Below are positions 13,892-27,187 of a stretch of 64,000 nt of DNA, in pieces (position 1 is the first letter of the stretch; every line of letters starts with the position of its first letter). Below the pieces are notes generated by a model. It was not told where the DNA came from. It made no database searches and saw nothing but the letters and a program-made list of their open reading frames with translations. The position numbers and the translations under genes are program-made. This DNA comes from Ustulina deusta. Its lineage: Eukaryota > Ascomycota > Sordariomycetes > Xylariales > Xylariaceae. The DNA is taken from contig JAJNNX010000007.1 in NCBI GenBank assembly GCA_023159155.1, positions 806,001 to 870,000 on the forward strand. The letters are read 5' to 3'.

Positions 13892-16800
13892 TTAGTATCC
13901 TTAGTAAAGCAACAAAAATCAATATTACTTAATGCTCTTTGGAACGCAACCTGTAATCAGAAACTAATATTTCTAGCTAATATACCCAACACACAAAGAC
14001 TAACCACTAATTATACTAATTAGTTATATTCTTTTTAATAAATCTTTATATAAAGCTAGACTTCTAATATAATTTAATAATATAATACAAAAATAACAAG
14101 AAATTAACTATAATAGAAATTAAATAAATATAAAATATTAATAAAATTATTATTTTTAGGACAACTAACCATAAAAATACTAATAGTACTATACCGCTTT
14201 TATTAGATCTATAAAAAAAATATAAAACCTAACTATAGTTATATTAAGAAAACTAATATATTTGCTAAACTTAAATATATATAAGCTTTTAATAAAGAAC
14301 TTATAAAAGTACTACGCCGATTATATATACTTATATAGTAATAAAAACTATAGAATATTAAACAAAAAAATATTATTAAAACCTAAAAACTATTGTTTTA
14401 TTTCTAAAATATTTATTATTTTGTTACCCCTATATACTAATAGTCCTAATTAGCAACCTAGAATAAATAACCTAAACATTCCAAAGCAACTATAAAACTT
14501 TAGGCTTTTTCTAATAGGGTTTATTCTAAACATTCCAATTATAAATATATTTATTTCTAATATTATACTAACTAATAATCAGACTAATAAATATTAGCTA
14601 GCTAAACTTTTAATATTTATATAATTAGCTTTTAAAAATACTATAGTTTTATATATTATTAATTTATTTATTTTTAATTTTATATGTTGCTTTTAGAACT
14701 AATTTGATAGAAAGAACGTAACTGAATAGTTTTGCAGAATAAAAAGATTTTTTAAGTTATATAAACTTTTGCAAACTAAATAAATTAATTAGTTATTATA
14801 TTAAACAAAAACTATAATTAAAAAATATATAATCTAATATATTATTAGTTTTTATACTAATTAAAATTAAACTATTATAAGCTTAAAACAAAAATATAAA
14901 ACAATTAATTTTAAATAAACCTAATTATAAAAAAAATAACTTACTAAGCTTTTTTTAAATACTAAAACAATTTTTTAAAATTATACTTAATTTTTTTTTA
15001 AATATGTAGCTTTAATTAATAAACTTAGCTAAAAAATCTTTTTAATACTTAAAAAGTCTTACTTATACAACTTAATTAAATTAATTTCTTTTAATTACTT
15101 TAGAAATATTTTTAATAAATATAGAATTATTAAAGATAACCTATAATAAAAAAAATATACTAATACTATAGATATTTTTAAATAATAGGCCAACTTAAAA
15201 TCTTTTTTTTAGTTATAAACAATAATATTAAGTTTTTTAAATAGTACTACTAGCCTAGAACTATTACTAGATATATTTTTTTATTTTATTTAGCAAGTTA
15301 TATAAATATAACTGTTCCAAGCTTTACTAGTTATTCCTTTAACCTAGCTACTTATAACTACTCCTTTTATTATGCTTTTAATAGTCCATACATATATAAA
15401 CCTAGTAATTAAACAATTAATAGCTGAAATAAAAAGCCTTTTTATTTATAATATTTAAATAACCAAAGTAATAATTAAAATAATACAATTATTAATTAAC
15501 TAAAATTAATACTATGCTTTTTTTGGTTAAATGTTCTACTAGAAGATTAGCTAGCAAAACAGGCAGTAATATAAAAATAGCTAATTTGGAGCTTTTGCTA
15601 CCTAAATATAATAATCAAACCTTTAAAAATATAACTAATTAAATAGCTAGAATAACTCTAGAAATATTAATAATAATCCGTATAAATATTAGTTTTGTAA
15701 AGCTAAAGATTATATATAACAAAGCTATAAATTAAAAAAAAAAAGCAAAAGATTTTAAAGCTTTATATAAAAAATATGATTTTAAAGCCTAGTATATTGG
15801 TTTACTACATATATTTTAGCATATTTGCTTATTTATAATTAACCTGGATAAAATATTAAAAAAAAAAAATAGAAATAGATTTATGCCCCTAGCCTTAATA
15901 TAGATTTATTGCAATTGCCCTAGTAAATATTTCCTAGCAGTTCTAGCAGCCTATAGGGCCTTATATAAATTTAACTATATTTTAAAAAATCTAGAATTTA
16001 AAAACAAAACCTGATTATAGAACCTAGAACTTAATAAAAACAGAAACATCTTAAATAATTTAGCTTAACTACCTGTTTTAATATTTAAACAATTAACTAT
16101 AACTAATTAGCCCAACCCTAAAGTAAGATTTTAAGCTAACTTAGTTTTTATAAAATAATAAAGGCTTAATATTCTAGCTAAAAAAAATTACCTAAAATTC
16201 TAATATAATAAACAGCAAAAATACTAAAATAAACAAAAGTTTATAGTACTAAAAGCAATTAATCAAATTGCTTTTTTAAACAACTTATTAGCGCTTATAG
16301 TTCTGGACCCTATTAGCATATTTAATATATAAACTTATATAAAAGCTATAATAACAAAAAAAAAACGCCTAAATAAAAAAAACAATATTACGCTTAAAAC
16401 CTATAATATTACTTAACCCTACAAAATAACTAGCGTTATAATAAGTATAAGCACTAATTAGCAAGTACTTTTATCTATTTTAGGAATAAAAAAATACTAG
16501 GTATTTTTTAATAAAATTAATAATTTATCTAAAGCTAAAATAAGGTTAATTTAGAAAAAGCTATTAGGTTTATTCCTTAATATATTAGAATTACTTATAA
16601 TATAAGCCTTTAAAATAAAACAAATATCAAGCAAAAAAACAATCAAATTAAATTAACTAAATAAACCTAAGTTCAAAGCAAATAATTAATAAATATCAAA
16701 CGTACCTACTTTAGAAATTAATAATATATATATAACGCTACAAAAATCTATAAAAAAGGTCCACAAAACTTTTTAAATAAATATGCCCCTATAAAACATA

Positions 16801-19800
16801 AAAAACTATATAAAAGCTATACTTAAAGTTATAGTAAAAATTGAAAAATTATTAAAAAGCTTACTAATTATTAGATTTCTTAATATTAGCGCTTAATTAT
16901 ATATTTTAATAAAAAATTATATTAAAAATAACTAATTTTTTATAATTTATATTTAAATAACTTAAAATAAATATTTTATTAAACTAGAAGTATTTTTATA
17001 ATTATATAAAAAAATTATTGTTTAGCTAGTATAAATTGCTAAAAAATATATATAAGCTATTTTTATATATATAGTTCTAAATAAAAAAACAACTGCTTTT
17101 TTGTTTTTAAGAATAAACTTTCTAAAGATTATAGATTATGTTTTCTATTTTAAAAATTTAGTTCTAATAGTTATATTTACCCTTGGTAATATATGCATTA
17201 TTGCCTTTGCAACCCTGTTTATTTAATTATGCTTTTATAACAAATTAGCAATTAGAGCTACAAAAAACTAATAGCTATTTATACGTAAAGAGCTGCTATA
17301 AATAGCTATAATCAATCTTTAATTAATATTTAAATTTTATTTTTACTATGTGTTGCTAGGGTGACTTTTAACTTAGTACTAAACCTAAATAATAAAATTA
17401 TATAAGAATATTTTTGTAATATTAATTAGCTACCCGCGAACTATATAAATTAAATACTAAAGCTAGACAATAATACTTTTTTTATAAGTGCTCTATTAAA
17501 CAATAAATTTTTAATAGTTTTTAGGACTATTATTTATAAAGCTATAAAAAAAGCAAAAAAAAGCAAAAGTTTTAAAAGCTAAATAAATAATATATTTTTT
17601 TTTCTTTATTTTAATATTTATAATATATAAGCCTAAATTAAAAAAAGTCCACCTAGTTAATAACGTAAAATATAATAGTTCTATACTTTTAGGATTAATT
17701 AACTAAAAAAAAAGAGCTTTAGTAAAAATATATAATTAGTGTAAACTAGACAAAATATCTAAAAAGGGAAAGATTTATTTAAATATCTATTTATGTTTTG
17801 CTATATAACTTAAAAAAACTTAATTAACTAAAGAACACTTTTAGAAAATTAAAAAAAATATAAAAATATTAGAACTTATTAATTAAAAAAAAAAGCTCCT
17901 AATTAAAATGCTATATAAATATAAAATAGCTTTGGTTTAAGATTTTAGCAAAATTAAAAAAATATATAATAAAATTATACTATTATATAAAATCTAGATA
18001 ATATTATATAAAGCTTAATAATCAAAAAAATCTTTATTTTTATATTACTATAAAAAAAAGTACTAGATATACTTAAAACCTAATTTATAAATAATATATT
18101 AAAAAAAAAATATAGTATATATTAGAACATATAGTTTATAGTAAAAAAAAAAAATAAAAAGCTTAGACTAATTAATTTTATTACTAAACTAAATATAATT
18201 ATAATCTAAAATGCTTTTTTATTAAAAAGCTATAATAAATTTACTAAAAAATTTATTATATATAAAATCTTATTAATAATTGACTTTTTTTTTAAATATA
18301 ATTAAGTATTTTTATTTTTTTTTAGTTAAGCATTAATAGCTTTTTTTATATTACTTAGAATTTTATAAATAATAATATTTCTTTAAGATATAACAAATTT
18401 GGTAGCTTATTTTTTTAAAGTAGTTAGCCAAATATTATACAATATTATACCTAAAAAATATAAACTATTCTTTAATAATATAAAAATTAAAAAGCTTATT
18501 ATTTGTTATAATAATTAGGAAGTTACCCCTAGTATATAACAATTTATTTTTAAATATATTAAAAATATTAATGCAGTTTTATTAAATTTCGAATTAGTAA
18601 GTATTATTATAAGTAGTAGTAAAAACAAATAATATAAACTAATAATAATACTAGTTAAATATTTCTATAGAACTAATAGCTATAAACCTATAGGGGCTAA
18701 AGTATTTAAAATTTTAGAATGGATAGTATATAACAATATTACAAAAATAAAAGCTTTTTTAAAAATAAATAGTTACTATTAAATATAAATAAAAATATAT
18801 GCTATAATAGCATTTTTATTAATTATATTTTTTTAGTATAATATTAAGTTTATTTAAAGAAATAATCAAAAGCAAATAATAACAATACTATAATAAGCTC
18901 TAATAACTACTTTTTGCCTAATCACCTTAAATTATAAAACTAAAAAAATCTAGCTAAAAGTTAACGCTTTAAAAAGAAAATAAAGCGCTATACTTTATTA
19001 ATTAATCAAAAATAAAATATACCCGTTTAGATATAAGTTAAAAACTTAAAAAAGATTTAAATTAAATTATAACGCAACAAAAAAAAATGCCTAAAAGTTA
19101 TTAAGGCCTTTTATTAACTATAAAACTATTTATATAGAATTAGATTTTATTAAAAAACAAATATAAAAGTACTAATTATTTAACTAAATAATAAATTTTT
19201 TGTATTACTTGGCGCAGTTCTAACCCAATAGGTTGCTTTTATTAAAATATTTAATTTTAAATTGTACTACGTTTTTAGAAAAAAAACATATAGTAATAGA
19301 CAAACTATTACGCAAACTAGAAAAACTATTAAATAAATTAAATAATTAATAAAAAAAAATATAAAAGATTTTATTGATTTTTAATTTTATATTATAATAA
19401 TTAAACTAATAATTACTCTAAATATTACTGCTTTTTTTAAACTAAAGCAAAAATAGTTAATATATTTATAAAAGCTAATAATATATTTTATTACTAGAAG
19501 TCTGCTTGATTGCTTTATAACAATAATATAAAAAAAAATTTATAAAAATTAAGCTTTTTAATTCTTTATTTATAAAAATTGCCTTTAAAAAAAAATAAAA
19601 CTATTATACTAGATCTAATATTACATTAATAATTTTAATAATTAAAAACGTTTTTTTTAAAAAAGCTATATATAACTAAAATATTAAAGCTAGAACTTTA
19701 TATACTATAGAATTGCTGCCCAATACTACTAAAAAAACTTATACAAAAATATTAAAAATGTTTTAAAAAGTTATAAGCTATATTAACAAATATAAAACAA

Positions 19801-20837
19801 GCGATCTAAAAAAAAATATTACTACAATAAAGCTAGAAATATATTTATAAGCTAGATTTTTAATGTTTAATTTATACCTAACAATCATAAGTTTAAAGCA
19901 ATTATTAAAACTAAATATAAAATATTAGCTTATTTTAAAGCAATACTATTTTAATTAGCTAATTTTAAAAATATTGCTTAATTTATTAAATAATATATTA
20001 TTTATCAGTATAGCACTTCTATTAGGATTAAATATAATAATAGTTCTAAAAATAAAAAAAAAGTTATAATAGCTAGAGTATAACTTAGATTTATAGTAAC
20101 CTATAGCATAATATATTACTTTTAAAGCTAAAAACTTATTAAGTTAAGCTATAAAGCAATTATTAGTAGCTTTAAAAAAATAATTTAAAGAATAAGAAAA
20201 GGCTGGACTAAACAATTTAATAAAATAATTTAGGCTAATAAAACTATTACTTAATACTATAGTTATAATATATATAAAATAATCTATAATTAATTATTAG
20301 TTTTATTAATTAAAAATGTTATTTTAATATAGCAGATTATTAATTAGTAAAATACCCCTAATTATATATTTCTTTTAGTATATAAAGTATAGCAATTCAA
20401 AAAAAAAAAAAAAATTATAGCTAAGGTCTAATATATTATTACTAAAAAAAAATACCAAACTATAAAATAAGCTAATTAGCAATATGCCTATAAAGTCTAT
20501 TTTATAGCTTTAAAAAAAAAAACCTTATTTTTATGTTTAATACTCTACTCAACAATAATAAATCTTAAAGCGGTAAACTTTTATATAAATAAAAAGGCCT
20601 ATTTTTTATAGCATCTAAAAAAAAAAATAGAAAATATAAAATAAAAGAGCTAAAGGGATATATAAAAGTAGGAATTTATATATTAAATAGCTTATAACTA
20701 TTTATTAAAAATAAAGCTAAATATTAAGAACTAATTAACTTTATTACTAATAAATAAATAATAGGCTTACTAAAAAACAACTGCTATAAAAAAAATATAA
20801 ATATAACTAAGATAGCCCTAATTAAAGCTACAATATA

Positions 20838-20995
20838 ACTAGACAAAAGCTAAATAAAGCTTAAAATATAGCTAGATATAGCTAAAATATAACTAAAATA
20901 AGCTTAAATATATTTAAATATAACTTAAAATATAGCTAGATATAGCTAAAATATAGTTTAAATAAACTATAATATAGCTTAAAAAAGCTAAAAAT
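20838..20995 (+). repeat. Degenerate tandem repeats after element C integrase
   Basis: Short units such as AAATATAGCTAGATATAGCT recur about seven times in varied form, just after the end of the integrase region of element C. The array is either an expanded coding repeat at the end of pol or a non-coding minisatellite; RIP has blurred the unit. Confidence 0.5.
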
Positions 20996-23900
20996 ATTAA
21001 AATATAAACAAAATAATTAAAAAAAATTAAAAAATTATTAATAATAAAGCTTTATTATATTAAATTAAAATCCTAATTAAAATAAGCTTAAAAACTAAAT
21101 ATTTAAGCTTTAATAATTTATAATTAAAAAAAAAGTCTATTAATTAGCAAGCAATATTTTTTTAAATTCAAAAACTAAGAAAACAAACATAACCAAAATC
21201 TATAGATCTAGCACTATATATTATAATAATATTATTTTAATTAGCTCAGATCTATTATAAAGTAATATTTGCTACTTATACTTTTGCTTTTTTTTATTAT
21301 TTCTGTGCTACTTTTTTATTTTTAAGAACTTGCTCTAAAACAATAACTTTACTACTGCTTTATAAGCAAATTAACTAAAAAATATATAAAATAACATATA
21401 ATAACCTTTATTTAATTAGCTTAAATTAAGAACTTTTTTAAGCTATTTTGCTTATTTAAATTTTTATTTTTATTTTTTTAGGTTATTGCTATATATAGAT
21501 AAGCATACTTAGTATTACCTATATAATATTTGCAGTCCAGCTAGCTAACTAAATAAATATAATTGCTACAAATACTAGACTATAAAAGATTTATTAACTT
21601 ATACCTAAAGAATAGCTATATTTTAAAGCAACTATTATTCTTAGACTCTTAGAATTAATAAATATATAATTAGCAAAAAATAGGATTAGAAATCCTAATT
21701 AACTAAATAGCAAATATTATTACTTATACTAAATAATCAAACATTATAAAAAAATATTTGCCGAATAAACTACTATAGTATAGCTTAATATAAAAAAGTA
21801 TAAGTTTGCTAGCAAATATTATAACTGCTTTAAACATAGTTTTATTATTAAATACTATAAAAAATAAAAAATAAATATTTTAATATATATATTAACTAAT
21901 AATATAGTTATTTAAAGCTTTAATAATAAAATAACAAAAAATTTAATAATTACTATTAAATATTTCTGCTAGCTATACACAAAAGTTAAAAAAGGAATAT
22001 AAAGCTTATTTACTTATACTAATTAAAAAAGCTATAATATTTATTTTAATTATGTTTAAAAGCTTTTTTTTAAATAGTATATAGCTTTATTAGTTTATTA
22101 AAGTTCTTTAATAATACTACATGTTTTAGGACTGTGGCTCCGAAAAGGTATATATTTAAAAAAAGTATAGCTAGAATTATTAAAGCTATACTAGATCTTA
22201 ACTAAGAATATATAATACGCTACAATTTAGCACTAAGTAATAAAAAAATAGTATAGCAGTTGTTTTAAAAATATAACTTATATACTAATTAGCTTAATTA
22301 AAATATTTATTAGCTCTAATATATGCTATTTTAATCAGTATCTAATTACTAAAGCTTTTTTTATAACCTAGCTCTTTTTTGATTAATTATAATAAAAAAT
22401 TAAGATTATATAAGCTAGCTCGGAATAAAGGATCCTTATAATTAAAAAAAAAAATAATCAAATGTTAGGCTTACTAGCAGTAAAGTAATATAGCTAAAAA
22501 TAATATATAAGATTTAATATATATAGTAGCAGGTTAGTTAGTATAAAAGCTTTAAACATACTTTAATTAGTAATACCTACTTTTTTTTAAATTATTTGAA
22601 CTTTTGGATTAATTTACAAAGTAATTAAAGCTTAAAGCTCTAACTACTTATTAGTAATCTAACCAAACATAAATATATTTATATAGCACTTAGTATAGCT
22701 AATATAAAAATAATAATTATATAGCAAATAAAAACAACTAAAAAAAACTAATATATTTTTTTTGTTTTAAAACAACTAATTACTAAACATTATAAAAAAC
22801 AATAAAAAATAAAGATATATATTATAATATATTATATATGGACCAATTATTATAGATCAAATAAATAAAGTTAGAAATATAAAAGAGTATAAATATAAAT
22901 ATAGTCTATATAAAAAGATAAGTAAGTAAGTTAAAAAAAGATAACTAATTTATATAAAACTAATAAATATTACTTTTTATAAAGTAATACAGGTAGGGGA
23001 GCTTTGATTAGTACCTTTTTTTAATAATAATTTATATTAAGAAGGAACTAATAAAGTCCCTGCAGGAAGGTAATATAAACTAACCAGACTTATACTAGCC
23101 TAGCAGACCTTATACTTAGCTTTTAACTACCTACCCTCTAGCTAATATACTTTATATTACTAGTCCTTAAACCTTACTTATTAATATATAGATTATATAT
23201 TTATTATGTTTTATTTATACTTTTAATTATTAATAAACAGAACTAACACCCTGCTTTAATATTAAAGCTATTATATAATCAGCCTATTCTAATATTATTA
23301 TTTTAAATTATTACACCTAAAATATTTTAACCAACCTACTTAAAGTATTACTAAAAGGATTTAAAAAATATATATACCTTTTTTAATAATATTATTACTA
23401 TTATACTATCCGAGCCAGTATAGTATATATTACTAAGTAAACTATTATATATAAGTTATTATAATAAAAAACTACTACTTTACTTTTGCTAAAAATATAA
23501 AAATATTTTATATAACTGCAAAACTTTTTTAAGCATTATAACTTAAGCTTTTTATAACTTGTTCGGACCCGGACTAATTAATATACTTTAAAAAATACAA
23601 CAGTATTAATAGCTAAATATATTAGAAGTTAGTACACTAATTACTATAGTAATTAGTTATTTTGAACTATAGGTAGTATTTAAAAGTATTTTTATATAGA
23701 TATTTTTTTAAGCTTAAAACAGAAGTTTTAATAAGAACTACTTTACTTTTTAATTCTTTAAAAAGCAGAATAAATTTATTAGTTTTATAGTATTTAAAAC
23801 AATTAAAGCAACTAAAGCTAGGCATACTTCTAATTATTAGTTTGTTATAATTTATAATATTAAATAAAAAATACTATATATTACAGATTTTATTAATAAT

Positions 23901-25932
23901 AATATAATAATTAATACTTACTAAAAAGTTTTTATTGCTTTTAACTATATTTAGGAATTATTATTTAATAGTTACCCGCCTGGACTTAAGCTTATAGTAT
24001 TAATCCCTAGTATTTAATAAAATAATAGCTAGCGCTATAGTTATTTCTGCGGAACCTATATACTCCTAGCCTTTTATAAGCCGAAGCTTTAGGAAAAAAT
24101 AATAAATACTATAAACAAAAAACCTTACAATTTAAACAAAAATATATAAAACAATTTATTAAAATATTATAAAAACTATATTATAGTTTATATAAAAAAG
24201 CTAGTTTTAGATTTCTAGTTATAGATTTAATCTATCTAGCTAGCCCAGCTAATCTTTTAATAAAATTAATTAATTTTTTAGCTAATTATTTTACTTATTA
24301 ATTTTTAACTTATAAAATTCTACCTAAAGCATTATAAGTACTTATAAAATTTAATTGCAAAAATATATAGTTAGTACAACCTAAAATATAAAAATATTCC
24401 TTTATTATTGTAGTGCTTAGTAGCTAGTAGAATTAGGATTTTTATTAATATGCTTTTTTATAACAATTACTAACACACAAATAATAAATTTTTTAAAAAA
24501 CAACCAATCTTTTTTTTTATTTTTAAAAATATCTAAATAACTAATAATTTTAATGCTTAGATTATTAATATAATAATTAAATAAAAATAATATGCTTGGG
24601 CTAATACTATAAATATTAAGGTATAATTTATTATTTAGCTCTATAGGCTAAATATAAAAATAGTTCACAAATAATTATTCGGACTACTTAATTATTCTAT
24701 TGCCTAATTTATAAAACTTAATAAAAAAATAGTTATAATTATATTAATTTTTAAAATTAAATAAGTAATACTTAGTAGGTTTAGGCTTTTTAAAACAAGT
24801 AGTAACCGATTAAATTACTTTTTTTTTTATAGTTATTAATAAACAAAAGCAGACTGCTTATTTTATTAACTTAGTTCCTAAGCAAAATAAAAAATACTAA
24901 TAATTTATTTACAATTATTAAATATAAGCTTTTAAAAATATTATTAGTTAATAGACTTTAAAGTTGCTTTTTAATATATTTTTTTTATTTTATATATATA
25001 GTTTTTCTATATATACCTAGAATAATTAGTAAAGCTGTGGTTTAGTATGCATTATTTATATAGTATTGCTTTTTAAATACTTAGGTATTTTTTTTAAAGA
25101 TTTATAACCTAGTAGCTAAAAGTTAACATTTAATAACCTAGTAATAAATATTAAAGTTATAAAAAATTGCCTAAATATTATTAAAAAAATAGAATTGTAT
25201 ACTAGGATTATAGTTACTAAAACAAAGCTTTTTTTTTAATTAATACTATTTAAAATAAAAAGATAATTAGTAATCACTTTATTTTATAAAGCTAATTAAT
25301 TAATAAGTAATAATATAAATATATAAAGTATATTTTATAGATTTTTTTTTCGAATTAAATTAGATTTTTTTATAATAAACATTTTTGCTTCCTAGTCTAT
25401 TTATAAAAGAATAACAGTTGTTGGATTGCTTAGAAAATTAATGCAAAACCGATTAGGGAGTGCTCTAGTAGCTATACCTAAGTCTAAAGAACTTAGTTAG
25501 AAATGCAAGTATTCTAATATACTTAATTTTAGTAAGTAATATTAACTTTTTCTTAGTAGTAAAAAAGCTTAAACTATAATTTATAAAAGATTTGTTTACT
25601 AGTAGATTTTTTTTATATTTTAGGAAAATAATATATATAGTAGTATAAAAAGTTATTTTATGCTAAACTTTCTTACTAAGTAAAAGTCCTAAAAAAAGTA
25701 TAATTTATAAATATATATGGTTAATTAAGCAAATATTAAAAAACCTAAGAATTAAAAAACTGCTTAAAGAGCACTAAGTATATAAAAAAAACAAAAAGTT
25801 AAATTATTAAAAATAGATATAAAAACTAAAAAAATCTAATAATAAAGATCTAAAAAAAATAAATAATTAATTAGTTATAGTTTAGGTTAATTATTGTAGT
25901 CTAAGGATAGAAACCTAATAATTTGGGAAGTT

Positions 25933-26286
25933 TATAGTAAGGCTAGTACGTGCATATAAAAAATAGGTTTTTAGTTATAAAATAGAACGCATTTTTGGAG
26001 ATTATAAGATAAAAAGTATAAAAAGCGCGCGTTTTTATTTAAAGCTATAAAAGACTTTTTTTTTATGCAGTAGATAATAGATAATTATTACAAAATACTA
26101 AATAGAAGTTAAGAATTTGTTTTTATTAATTAATTATTGCGTTTTTATTTATAATTACAAATTAGATCTTGACCTAATACGTACAAAGATGTGCGAGCCG
26201 GAAAACGTAGTCCGATATACACCGATTAGATAGGTTTGGTTAGTTTGAGTGTGCGATACGACGATCAGGAGCCCTGCTCCATTTCA
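25933..26286 (+). repeat. Element C 3' LTR
   Basis: The 354-bp direct repeat of the 5' LTR starts TATAGTAAGG (TG mutated to TA) and ends CATTTCA. It is followed by ATATTGCTT, which continues the interrupted R1 sequence. Its second half (about 26,165-26,286) keeps many C and G bases that are lost in the 5' LTR. Confidence 0.88.
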
Positions 26287-26623
26287 ATATTGCTTAAAAA
26301 AATATGTATTGCTTAAAAAATATATATTTTTTATGCTTGTTAGCTATTGCTTATATGCTATATATTACTTATTTTATAGCTTTTAAGCTAATAAAAAGAA
26401 AAAAATAATATTATAAATAAAGCTAGCTTTAAAAGCTTTGCTAATTAATAGAAGTTCTAAACTTTTATTAGAACTTATAGAACTTTTTATAAAAATGCAT
26501 TAAAAAAGTGCGTTAGAACTCCGCGTTAGTAATACGTTAATAGCTATATAGCTATAAAGATTTTGTTTTTGCAAAGTCTTTTTTTTTATTTTTATTTTTT
26601 TTAAATTAATTAATAAACAGTAA

Positions 26624-27187
26624 GAACTACTTGTTTTCTAAGTCTTTGTTATTTTTTGCTTCTATGCTTTGCCCTACTGCTATACTGGTAGTTCCCATTC
26701 TGCTCCTAGTTTTTATAGGTTGTTAAATAGGAGCAAACAAATATTTAGCAATAAAATAGCTGTTTTTTTTATATTGCAAGTATTGCTTATTTATTTTTTG
26801 CTTGTTTATTTTTTTATTTATTACTTATTAAGCTTTAGGTTTATTTTAAGCAAAAAAAAAGCTAGTAGCTCCTACCTCTATTATTTTTATGTCCTTTTAT
26901 ATGTTTGTTACAAGTAGCAGAGAAAGAGGTGGCTATCCCAATAAGGACCTACTGCTTGTTCTCTGGTTAGGAGGACAGTAAGGGCTATGCTCCTCTAGAC
27001 GACCTGCTATAGTTATTACGTTATGTGTCCATCTGGTATAATCTGATGGTAGGTTGCGTAAGATTAGTTTGTTTGCTAGCTGAGCGTATACAGAGACGCT
27101 TATACGCATAAAGGCCCCACTGCCAAGAGGAGGAGCCAATAGAAACAAACCAGCCAGTAAGCTGGTATGGTTTGTGCTACAATTAGA
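26624..27187 (+). repeat. R2 repeat plus last 100 bp of family A, between two R1 copies
   Basis: The part 26,630-27,090 (R2) is directly repeated at 32,735-33,205 and 44,505-44,975, and a piece of it (26,940-27,030) occurs inverted at 34,023-34,108. The part 27,091-27,187 matches the 3' end of A1 (about 11,890-11,990). With R1 in the same orientation on both sides, the layout LTR, short interior, LTR suggests an internally deleted or recombined family A copy. The part 26,925-27,187 keeps much more G+C than its surroundings. Confidence 0.6.

Larger units (their letters stand above)
13538..26286 (+). mobile_element. Element C: 12.7-kb RIP-degraded Gypsy LTR retrotransposon
   Basis: It is bounded by two 354-bp LTRs. 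A Gag zinc knuckle of the CX2CX4HX4C form is at 15,687-15,728, with RIP-altered residues. Reverse transcriptase lies at about 18,110-18,850, ending in the region read as V-R-A-F-L-G, Y-Y, I-W-I in related fungal elements. RNase H lies at about 18,860-19,330, including A-T-K-K-E-C near 19,075 and a segment like GAVLTRWVAYI at 19,210-19,250. Integrase covers about 19,380-20,650. The order Gag, RT, RNase H, integrase marks a Ty3/Gypsy element on the plus strand. From about 20,650 to 25,932 there is a further 5.3 kb in which no domain was recognised; this is unusual. The element is inserted into an R1 copy with a 4-5 bp duplication (ATAT or ATATT). Confidence 0.85.
11998..26623 (+). repeat. R1 copy (probable 3' LTR of A1), split by element C
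   Basis: The parts 11,998-13,537 and 26,287-about 26,623 together align with the continuous R1 copy at 27,188-29,065 and inverted with 34,112-35,955. The break falls in the AT-rich array of ATTGCTT units; the intact version is at about 28,690-28,780. The unit is about 1.9 kb. It follows the 3' end of A1 in the same orientation, as R1 at 34,112-35,955 does for A3, which supports its role as the family A LTR. Its right end, near 26,603-26,623, is set by comparison with 29,040-29,065 and is approximate. Confidence 0.7.

Noticed and set aside
26669..26917. Open frame rich in Tyr, Leu and Phe, mirrored at 32,776-32,964
   Set aside because: It lies in the R2 repeat and its composition follows from AT-rich sequence; the copies share DNA similarity, not evident protein constraint.
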